A DNA stretch of 5,000 nt from a bacterium HR39 (GTDB lineage: Bacteria > Pseudomonadota > Alphaproteobacteria > Geminicoccales > Geminicoccaceae): positions 1 through 5,000 of the forward strand of contig BEIP01000150.1 of NCBI GenBank assembly GCA_002898955.1, written 5' to 3'. Position numbers and translations under genes: made by a program. Shown one piece after another: positions 1 through 5,000 of the stretch (the stretch's first letter is position 1; each line of letters starts with the position of its first letter). Under the pieces are notes generated by a model, which saw nothing but the letters and a program-made list of their open reading frames with translations, searched no databases and was not told where the DNA came from.

Positions 1-290
1 CCGAGACCTGGTACCGGGCCGGGGACGTGATCCGCATGCTGGACCGCTTCGAGATCGACCACGCCTGGCCGTCCTGGCCCACCAACCGCTGGCTCGGGGC
101 GATGGTGCGGCTGTTCCGCCCGCAGATCGCGCGTCTTCTGATCGAGCGCGACCGGGCGGTGGAGGCGTGGCAACGACGCCATCCGGACCGCGACGTCTAC
201 GAGGACCGCGAGCTCGAGGTCACCTCGATCCTGCCGGTCTCCATCGACGACCAGATCCGGCGGATCGAGGAGCGGCTGGGGCTGCGCTGA
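1..290 (+). CDS. Hypothetical protein, C-terminal part (5' end outside window)
   Basis: The reading frame is open from base 3 to the TGA at 288-290 and runs off the left edge, giving about 95 visible residues. Frame-internal GTG (27) and ATG (36) codons exist, but the codons before them (E-T-W-Y-R-A-G-D) read as ordinary protein, so I treat this as the tail of a longer gene. The visible part is rich in Trp, Arg, Asp and Glu. It has an aromatic stretch (AWPSWPTNRW), then a probable amphipathic helix (RPQIARLLIERDRAVEAW), and ends in a charged helix (DDQIRRIEERLGLR). There is no membrane segment or signal peptide in this part. I do not recognise the family and assign no function. It converges on the THUMP methyltransferase gene with a 30-bp gap, so it belongs to a different transcript from the C1 genes. 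The frame is well supported by typical high-GC codon use; the true start is unknown. Confidence 0.75.
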   Translation, partial: ETWYRAGDVIRMLDRFEIDHAWPSWPTNRWLGAMVRLFRPQIARLLIERDRAVEAWQRRHPDRDVYEDRELEVTSILPVSIDDQIRRIEERLGLR

Positions 291-297
291 AGGCGGG

Positions 298-317
298 GCG
301 GGCGGCGTCCGGCCCGC
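298..317. terminator. GC-rich hairpin between convergent genes, possible bidirectional terminator
   Basis: In the 30-bp gap between the two convergent stop codons, GCGGG (298-302) pairs with CCCGC (313-317). Inside it CGG (303-305) can pair with CCG (309-311), leaving a one-base bulge at 312 and a three-base loop (306-308). The position is right for a terminator shared by both strands. However, there is no T-tract on either side, and hairpins of this size arise easily in DNA this GC-rich, so the call is tentative. Confidence 0.3.
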
Positions 318-320
318 ACC

Positions 321-1406
321 TCATTCGCGCGGGGCCAGCACGAACAGCCCCACGAACAGGCGGCTCATGTCCACCACCCGCGCATGCACGATGCGGAAGT
401 GGCCGTGGTGCTCGACGGCCGCGCGCAGCGCATCGCGCCGCTGGGCCAGCACCACCATGCGCCCCCACGGCGCCAGCACGCGGCGGGCCGAGGCCAGCAT
501 GCGCAGGTAGAACTCGAAGAAGTGGATGCCCCGGCCGATCACCCGGCCGAAGGGCGGGTTGGTGACGATGCGGGCGAAGCCGCCTTCGCCCAGCTCCTCG
601 GCGAGCCGGCGGGCGTCGGCCCGCACGATCCGCGCGCCCTCCTCCAGCCGGTTGGCCACCAGATTGCGCCAGGCCCCCTCGACCGCGCGCGGGTCGAAAT
701 CGCTGCCCACGCGGATCACGCCGGGCCACACCTCGCCGGCTTCCAAGAGGATGGTGCCGGTGCCGCAGAAGGGGTCCAGGAGCTTCGCTCCCGGCCCCGG
801 ATATCCGGCGAGGCGCAGCATGGCGTAGGCCATGTCCGCCTTGAGGGAGACGCGCTGCTCGTAGGGCTTGGCGAAGCGGCGGCTCAGCGGCTCGCGGGTG
901 AGCTGGACCGCCACCGCCAGATCCCGCTCCACCAGATCGACGCGGATCTCCACGTCGAAGCGCTCGAGATCGACGGGCGCGCCGGTCTTCGCCTGCACCG
1001 CCGCACCCGCCACCCGCGCCATGTCCATGCTGGTGAAGTCGTGGGTGCCGTGGCGCGTGGGCGTGATGCGAAAGCTCGTCTCCGGCCCGAGCTCCGGGAT
1101 CTCGGCCGCGCGCAGCGCGGCGTCGAGCTGGGCGAGCTCGCGGCCCGGTTCGAGCTCGAGCTTCAGCACCGGCCGCAGCACGTGGTGGATGGAGCGCATG
1201 GAGCGGGCGAGCGCCACCAGCTCCGGCTCCTCCAGCGGTGCCGCCACCTCGACGCGGCCGCGGAAGCCCGCGGGTTCGGCCGACAAGGCCTCCTCGGTCA
1301 GACCGGCGGCCGCGGCACGCTCGCGGAATTCCGCGACGACGATGTCCTCGAGGCCGGGGTGGGTGGTGAGGTGCAGGCGTGCGATGTCGGTCATGGCCGC
1401 CCGCAT
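321..1406 (-). CDS. THUMP-domain class I SAM-dependent RNA methyltransferase (RlmL/Trm14-like)
   Basis: This 361-residue protein is a probable RNA guanine-N2 methyltransferase. The N-terminal part (about residues 8-175) fits a ferredoxin-like plus THUMP RNA-binding module: it opens with RLHLTTHPGLEDIV, typical of the family, and contains SFRITPTRHGTHDF near 111-124. The C-terminal Rossmann-fold domain has the SAM-binding loop DPFCGTGT (211-218), an acidic ribose-binding strand GSDFDPRAV (234-242), and the catalytic NPPFG motif (283-287) seen in N2-guanine and N6-adenine methyltransferases. It resembles the RlmL half of E. coli RlmKL and the archaeal/bacterial tRNA m2G6 enzymes (Trm14/TrmN). 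Its short length excludes a fused RlmK domain, and whether rRNA or tRNA is the target cannot be decided here. The ATG at 1406 has no clear ribosome binding site. The ATG at 1394 (MTDIARLHL) is an equally possible start that would shorten the protein by four residues. It starts 30 bp after the helix-hairpin-helix gene and is probably cotranscribed with it. Confidence 0.9.
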   Translation of the reverse strand: MRAAMTDIARLHLTTHPGLEDIVVAEFRERAAAAGLTEEALSAEPAGFRGRVEVAAPLEEPELVALARSMRSIHHVLRPVLKLELEPGRELAQLDAALRAAEIPELGPETSFRITPTRHGTHDFTSMDMARVAGAAVQAKTGAPVDLERFDVEIRVDLVERDLAVAVQLTREPLSRRFAKPYEQRVSLKADMAYAMLRLAGYPGPGAKLLDPFCGTGTILLEAGEVWPGVIRVGSDFDPRAVEGAWRNLVANRLEEGARIVRADARRLAEELGEGGFARIVTNPPFGRVIGRGIHFFEFYLRMLASARRVLAPWGRMVVLAQRRDALRAAVEHHGHFRIVHARVVDMSRLFVGLFVLAPRE

Positions 1407-1436
1407 ATGGGAGCGGTCCGGCCCGGCGCGAAGGGG

Positions 1437-2018
1437 TCAGCCGCCCGCGGCCAGCAGTTCGCGCGCCTGCTCGATCCAGCGCTCGCGCGCGACGCGCCCG
1501 GGAAAGCCGATGGCCTCCTCGATGCGGGCGACGTCCTCCGGCTTCAGTGTGGCGATGTCGGAAAGGCGCGCATAGCCCAGCTCCACGAGCTTCGCCGCGA
1601 TCACCGGCCCGACGCCGCGGATCCGCTGAAGCTCCTCGCCCGGTGCGCCCGCCGGAGCGCCCTCCGCGCCCGCCTGCGCGCTCTCGGCTGCGGACGCCGG
1701 CGGGCCTTCGGCTTCCGCCCGCTCCGGCACGCCCTCGGCCGCGCGGCGTTCGAGCTCGGCGATGCGGGCTTCGAGCGCGCCGATCCGCCCCTTCAGGGCT
1801 TTGCGCTCGCGCTCGAGTTCGGCGATGCGCTCCTCCAGCCGCGCGCGCACCTCGGCGTGCTCGCGGTCGACCCGGTCCACCTCCTCGCGGGCGGCGCGAC
1901 AGCGCTCCTCCCAGCCGCGCAGCGCCGCATCGAGCTCCTCGCGATACCGCCGCGCGAGCAGGACCCACGCCGCGACGGCACCCACCACGAGGCCCAGCAG
2001 GAACCAGAAGAAGCCCAC
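1437..2018 (-). CDS. Membrane-anchored coiled-coil protein with C-terminal helix-hairpin-helix domain
   Basis: The 193-residue product has three clear parts. Residues 3-21 (FFWFLLGLVVGAVAAWVLL) form one hydrophobic membrane helix followed by positive residues (ARRYR), which suggests an N-in anchor with the rest in the cytoplasm. Residues about 24-93 are a charged heptad-like coiled coil rich in Glu, Arg and Leu. An Ala/Gly/Pro/Glu-rich linker (about 94-128) leads to a C-terminal domain (about 129-190) that begins LQRIRGVGPVIAAKLVELGY. This is the G-V-G-P turn of a helix-hairpin-helix, with a second copy-like half ending in a helix (ERWIEQARELL). Such domains usually bind DNA non-specifically but also occur in proteins with no known DNA role. 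The GTG start at 2018 is supported by a good Shine-Dalgarno sequence and puts the membrane helix at the extreme N-terminus. The gene lies downstream of mch on the same strand after a 65-bp gap. The function is unknown. Confidence 0.88.
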   Translation of the reverse strand: MGFFWFLLGLVVGAVAAWVLLARRYREELDAALRGWEERCRAAREEVDRVDREHAEVRARLEERIAELERERKALKGRIGALEARIAELERRAAEGVPERAEAEGPPASAAESAQAGAEGAPAGAPGEELQRIRGVGPVIAAKLVELGYARLSDIATLKPEDVARIEEAIGFPGRVARERWIEQARELLAAGG

Positions 2019-2025
2019 GATCCGT

Positions 2026-2031
2026 CTCCCC
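2026..2031 (-). promoter_or_regulatory. Ribosome binding site of the helix-hairpin-helix gene
   Basis: Read on the minus strand this is GGGGAG, seven bases before the GTG at 2016-2018. It is the main argument for the GTG start. It also lies partly inside a possible hairpin (2019-2045) that could mask it. Confidence 0.6.
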
Positions 2032-2083
2032 TCGATGGAGAGATCATGGCCCGCCCGGCCGCGCGGCGCAAATCACGCGCGGA

Positions 2084-3058
2084 TCAGGGAGCGACCCCGA
2101 AGGAACGGGACAGGAGATCGCGGGCGATGCGGCCGGCCGTGAAGCTGCGGCCGGTGGCGAGCGCCGTCACCACCACCCGGGCGGGCGCGAAGAGGCTGCG
2201 GTCGATGGCGTAGAAATCGCCGCCCGCGGCGCGGAACAGTTCGGCGAAGGGCCGGCCGTAGCTCGGCGAGGCGGAGCTCGGCAGCGCCCGGGCCAGCGCG
2301 CGCGCCTCCTCCTCCGGTCCCTCGACGGTGAGCCACACCTCGCCGCCGTAGAGGATGGCGTCGTTGCTGCGGCCCATGGCGGTGACGAAGTCGGGCGAGG
2401 GCGGCGGCACCGGGGCCCAGCCGGTGCCGTCGCGCACCCGCTCCACCGGAAAGCCCAGCTCGTGCACCCGGTGCAGGGCCACCTCCAGCACCCGCGCGGC
2501 GATCTGCACGAGCCCCGCGATGCTGGTGGTGGGAGTGACGATCACGACGAGATCCGCCGGATCCACCCCGGCACCCTCGGCCAGCGCCTTCGCCACCGCC
2601 CCGTCCGGCAGCCGCGCGTCCTCCACCACGAACACCGCCGGGCTGGCCCCGTCGGCGTAGCCGAGCTCGTCGAACAGGGCCTCGCGGCGGGCGCGCGCCC
2701 GGCCGGGCCCGGAGACCATGAGGGTGCGGCGCCGGCCTAAGTCGTCCTCCAGAGTGAGTGCCCAGCCGGCGTACTGGGAGAGCAGGCAGGCGGTGACGGG
2801 CTCGGCCGCCTGCACCGCGACGGCGCACGGCCAGGTCCCGCCGGGGGTACCGCCCTGGAGGACCACCGTGCCGAGGCCGCCCATGGCGATCTCGGCGATG
2901 CGCCGGCCGGCTTCGGGACTGCCGGGGACGTCGACCCCGGCGTCCACCACCCGTGCACCGGCCACGTCCAGCGTACGGATCCGCAGCATGTCGGCGTCGG
3001 CCACGAGGCGCTCCACCAGCGGCAGCGCACGCGCTCCGACGCTCGGGCGAGCTGTCAT
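2084..3058 (-). CDS. mch: Methenyltetrahydromethanopterin cyclohydrolase
   Basis: Mch hydrolyses N5,N10-methenyl-H4MPT to N5-formyl-H4MPT in the cytoplasm, the step after MtdB in formaldehyde oxidation. The 324-residue length is normal for the family. It matches the Methylobacterium-type Mch along its whole length as I remember it: LVERLVADADMLR (14-26), GSPEAGRRIAEIAMGGLG (46-63), SQYAGWAL (94-101), SGPGRA (116-121), PTTSIAGLVQIAARVLEVALH (176-196) and AMGRSNDAILYGG (227-239). R189 and E192 have the R-x-x-E spacing of the Arg/Glu pair described as catalytic in archaeal Mch. The ATG at 3058 overlaps the stop of the ATP-grasp gene (ATGA, 3055-3058) and has GGAGG nine bases upstream, so start and translational coupling are both well supported. 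The C-terminus (SFGVAP) is at the usual place, with no sign of truncation. Confidence 0.97.
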   Translation of the reverse strand: MTARPSVGARALPLVERLVADADMLRIRTLDVAGARVVDAGVDVPGSPEAGRRIAEIAMGGLGTVVLQGGTPGGTWPCAVAVQAAEPVTACLLSQYAGWALTLEDDLGRRRTLMVSGPGRARARREALFDELGYADGASPAVFVVEDARLPDGAVAKALAEGAGVDPADLVVIVTPTTSIAGLVQIAARVLEVALHRVHELGFPVERVRDGTGWAPVPPPSPDFVTAMGRSNDAILYGGEVWLTVEGPEEEARALARALPSSASPSYGRPFAELFRAAGGDFYAIDRSLFAPARVVVTALATGRSFTAGRIARDLLSRSFGVAP

Positions 3059-4191
3059 GACGTCCAGCCTCCGTTCTGGTCTATTGGCGGAATGGTCCGC
3101 GAGAGGGACGCATAGACCATCCGGGCGCGCGCTTCCACCAGCCGCGCGCTCGCCCGCGGGTTGCCTGCGGCCGCCAGCACCGTGCACACCGGCCCGCCCG
3201 CCGGAATCGAGGTGCCCGGCGGCGGGATGTCGCGGCAGAAGGCGGGCCAGCGGAAACCTTCCGGTACCGCGAGCGGCCCGGCGGCGAAGAGGATGCGCGA
3301 GGCGGCCGCGCGGCGCACGGGGAGGCAGGCGGGCAGCCGGCCGCGGCAGGCGGCCACGTGCAGGGCGAAGAGCACGCGGCCGCTCGCCAGTTCCCAGGCG
3401 TCCCACGCGGCGGTGGGACGCGGATTGAGTTCGAGGATCCACACGCGGCATCCATCGAGCAGGGCGTCCACGCTCCCGAGCCCCCGCAGGCGCAGCCGCG
3501 CGGCGAGGGCCTCGGCCATGGCCGCGAGCCGACGCGCGGTCCCCGCGGGCGGACGGAAGGGGACGTCGACGCCGAGGAAGCGGAAGCTGCCCGGCCGGGT
3601 GCGCTGCCGGGCGAAGCCGAGCGCCCTCGCGCGTCTTCCGTCGCCCGCCACCAGCACCGAGACGGGTCGGCCCGCAACCCGGCGCTGGAAGACCGTGCCC
3701 GGTCCCGCCCGCACGCCGGCGGCCGGCCGCACGTGGCCGCCGCCGGCCCCGCCGATGCGGCGCACGAGCCATCCGCTCGGATCGGCCGGTGGATCGGCCC
3801 GCACCTCGGGATGCGGGATACCGAGCTCCCGGCACAGCGCGGCGAAGGCGAAGGGGTCCTTGGCCCGGGCGACGTCGGCGGGATCGGTCCCCAGCAGTTC
3901 CCGCCCTGCCGCGAGCGCGCCGAGGAGCTCCGGCGTGCGCTCGAAGCCCGAGCCGAAGACCAGCGGCACCGGCGCTGGGGCGAGCGCCCGGGCGGCATCG
4001 AGCAGGGCCCTCCGCTGGAAGCGCCAGTCGAACGTCACCGGCACGCGCGAGAAGCCGTCGACGCAGCGGCGCAGGTCCTCATCCGCGAAGGCATCGAGGG
4101 CGAGCGGCCGGAATCCGGCCCGCCGCGCCGAGCAGGCGATCGCCCGCGCCGAGAGCGCCGCCACCAGTACCCGCTCAGCGGCGGGCGGCAT
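3055..4191 (-). CDS. ATP-grasp enzyme of the H4MPT gene cluster (COG2232/Orf5-like)
   Basis: This 378-residue protein has ATP-grasp architecture. A Rossmann-like N-terminal domain (about 7-80; RVLVAALSARAIACSARRAGF) is followed by a middle region with KDPFAF at 111-116. A Gly-rich ATP-lid segment RRIGGAGGGHV lies at 144-154. The metal-binding strand pair is VDALLDGCRVWILELNPRP (241-259). D242, E254, N256 and R258 have the same spacing as the biotin carboxylase metal-ligand and active-site residues, so the enzyme is probably active. The C-terminal part (about 296-362; DIPPPGTSIPAGGPVCTV) resembles the end domain of COG2232 'ATP-dependent carboligase-like' proteins. Enzymes of this fold join a carboxylate to an amine or thiol through an acyl phosphate. 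ATP-grasp genes of unknown role sit near mch in methylotrophs (Orf5/Orf17 types, from memory). Flanked by overlapping mtdB and mch, it probably helps make or modify the H4MPT-type cofactor; the substrate is unknown. The ATG at 4191 has GGAGG 12 bases upstream, and a GTG at codon 10 is a weaker alternative start. Confidence 0.9.
   Translation of the reverse strand: MPPAAERVLVAALSARAIACSARRAGFRPLALDAFADEDLRRCVDGFSRVPVTFDWRFQRRALLDAARALAPAPVPLVFGSGFERTPELLGALAAGRELLGTDPADVARAKDPFAFAALCRELGIPHPEVRADPPADPSGWLVRRIGGAGGGHVRPAAGVRAGPGTVFQRRVAGRPVSVLVAGDGRRARALGFARQRTRPGSFRFLGVDVPFRPPAGTARRLAAMAEALAARLRLRGLGSVDALLDGCRVWILELNPRPTAAWDAWELASGRVLFALHVAACRGRLPACLPVRRAAASRILFAAGPLAVPEGFRWPAFCRDIPPPGTSIPAGGPVCTVLAAAGNPRASARLVEARARMVYASLSRTIPPIDQNGGWTS
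3068..3072 (-). promoter_or_regulatory. Ribosome binding site of mch
   Basis: GGAGG on the minus strand, nine bases before the mch ATG and inside the last codons of the ATP-grasp gene. It fixes the mch start and suggests that mch is translated both by coupling and by direct initiation. Confidence 0.7.
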
Positions 4192-5000
4192 GCCGGCGCG
4201 CGGCCTCCAGGGTCTCGTCGATGCCGATGAAGCGCCGTGGGTCGGCGTCGCGCATCGATTCGAGCAGCTCCCGCTCGGTGCGGAACTTCACGTCCCCCAC
4301 CGCCAGAGCGCCGATGGCGAGGATCTGCGTTCCCTCGATGGGCTTGCAGTCGGCGAAGGGATCCACCCCCTCCACGCCGGAAGGCGGCACCGCGTTGACG
4401 TCCACCACCAGCTTCAGCTTCGGGGCGCGGCGGAGGTGTTCGAGGGTGAGGATGCGCACGCCGGCCCGGCCCGCGGCGAAGGCGATGTCGGCGTCCTGCA
4501 GCACGTCCACCTTGCGCTCGTCGATGCTGGCATCCGCCGCCATCAGCGCCACCGAGGTGCGCTCGCCGAACTGTTCGGCCCGCATGGCGACGCGATGGAC
4601 GCCGTCGTGACCGGCCAGCACCACCTTCGCCCCGGCCCTGGCGGCCATGAGCCCGGCCATGCCGCCCACCGGGCCGGTCGCGCCGAACACCACCACCTTC
4701 ATCCCGGCGAGGCCGTCGCCGCGCGCGGCGAGGCAGCGTTCGGCCACCGCCACCATGGCCGCGGCGGTGGTGAAGGCCCCCGAGGGGTCGACCATCACCG
4801 AGATCTGGAAGTGCGGCGGCACCATGGCCTGCTTCGCCGCCTCGAACATGTCGAGGGCGAGGATCGGATCGCGGCCGCCGATCAGCACCGCCGTGCGGGC
4901 ACCGTCCTGCGGCCGGCGCGAGAAGATGGCGTCCTGGACCAGCCCGCGGACCTGGTCGAGCCCCACGTCGGTATAGGGAGCGATGACGTCGTAGCCGGCG
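4175..5000 (-). CDS. mtdB: NAD(P)-dependent methylenetetrahydromethanopterin dehydrogenase, 5' end outside window
   Basis: MtdB oxidises methylene-H4MPT to methenyl-H4MPT and reduces NAD(P)+, the first dehydrogenase step after formaldehyde is condensed with H4MPT. The visible part is 274 residues. A GTG occurs at 4966, but the frame stays open to the edge and reads AGYDVIAPYTDVGLDQ, which fits MtdB sequence upstream of that point; I estimate about 25 residues are missing. Markers, numbered from the first visible residue: QDAIFSRRPQDGARTAVLIGG (22-42), VPPHFQISVMVDPSGAFTTAAAMV (60-83), the nucleotide-binding turn VVFGATGPVGG (103-113), LAGHDG (128-133), VVDVNAVPPSGVEGVDP (198-214) and IGALAVGDVKFRTE (229-242). 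These match MtdB better than the shorter-branch MtdA, which also uses tetrahydrofolate, and the mch neighbour supports H4MPT as substrate. The 3' end overlaps the ATP-grasp gene by 17 bp. Confidence 0.95.
   Translation of the reverse strand, partial: AGYDVIAPYTDVGLDQVRGLVQDAIFSRRPQDGARTAVLIGGRDPILALDMFEAAKQAMVPPHFQISVMVDPSGAFTTAAAMVAVAERCLAARGDGLAGMKVVVFGATGPVGGMAGLMAARAGAKVVLAGHDGVHRVAMRAEQFGERTSVALMAADASIDERKVDVLQDADIAFAAGRAGVRILTLEHLRRAPKLKLVVDVNAVPPSGVEGVDPFADCKPIEGTQILAIGALAVGDVKFRTERELLESMRDADPRRFIGIDETLEAARRHAARR

Noticed and set aside
220..1968. A 582-codon minus-strand open frame overlapping the methyltransferase and helix-hairpin-helix genes
   Set aside because: The translation is low-complexity Arg/Gly/Ala, out of frame with both real genes and crossing their boundaries.
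2061..2080. GCGCG...CGCGC inverted repeat just downstream of the mch stop as a terminator
   Set aside because: Five pairs of simple GC alternation with a ten-base loop and no T-tract is expected by chance at this base composition.
384..2213. A 609-codon open frame on the plus strand across the methyltransferase, helix-hairpin-helix gene and the start of the next region
   Set aside because: It lies antisense to two well-supported genes and part of mch. Its protein is His/Arg/Ala/Gly-rich without recognisable domains, as expected for a shadow frame in very GC-rich DNA.
3059..3835. Upstream extension of the mch frame to a far earlier start (up to 3835)
   Set aside because: The extension is Arg/Ala/Gly-rich low-complexity sequence inside the ATP-grasp gene. 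The ATG at 3058 with GGAGG and ATGA overlap gives a family-length Mch.
3358..4230. A 290-codon plus-strand open frame opposite the ATP-grasp gene
   Set aside because: Composition is biased toward Arg, Gly, Pro and Glu with no domain signal, while the opposite strand carries complete ATP-grasp motifs.
4964..4966. GTG at 4966 as the mtdB start
   Set aside because: The frame continues to the window edge with MtdB-like residues (AGYDVIAPYT), and a start here would remove a conserved part of the N-terminus.
1..5000. CRISPR arrays, tRNA or rRNA genes, insertion sequences, attachment sites, tandem repeats
   Set aside because: I saw no repeated units, tRNA-like cloverleaf, transposase motifs or terminal inverted repeats. 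Coding density leaves little room for them.

Overview
The window is very GC-rich (roughly 70% or more by eye), densely coded DNA of bacterial character, with genes packed end to end on the minus strand. Genes mtdB and mch, of the tetrahydromethanopterin (H4MPT)-linked one-carbon pathway, point to a bacterium able to oxidise or detoxify formaldehyde, most likely a high-GC proteobacterium with methylotrophic capacity. The bacterial reading rests on closeness to the Methylobacterium-type MtdB and Mch as I remember them. The exact lineage cannot be read from this window.

Layout, left to right. Positions 1-290 hold the 3' part of a plus-strand gene of unknown function. A 30-bp convergent gap with a GC-rich hairpin follows. 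The rest is a minus-strand run transcribed from right to left: mtdB (5' end beyond the right edge, ending at 4175), an ATP-grasp enzyme (4191-3055), mch (3058-2084), a small membrane-anchored coiled-coil protein with a helix-hairpin-helix tail (2018-1437), and a THUMP-domain RNA methyltransferase (1406-321). No stretch longer than about 65 bp lacks a gene.

How the genes work together. MtdB oxidises methylene-H4MPT to methenyl-H4MPT with NAD(P)+, and Mch hydrolyses methenyl-H4MPT to formyl-H4MPT, so two consecutive steps of formaldehyde oxidation are encoded together. The ATP-grasp gene between them overlaps mtdB by 17 bp and mch by 4 bp (ATGA), so the three are almost certainly one translationally coupled unit. 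This makes the ATP-grasp enzyme a candidate for making or modifying the H4MPT cofactor or its tail. The two downstream genes (65-bp and 30-bp gaps) may be read through from the same transcript, but their functions look unrelated to C1 metabolism. The other pathway genes (fae, fhcABCD, cofactor synthesis) are not in view.
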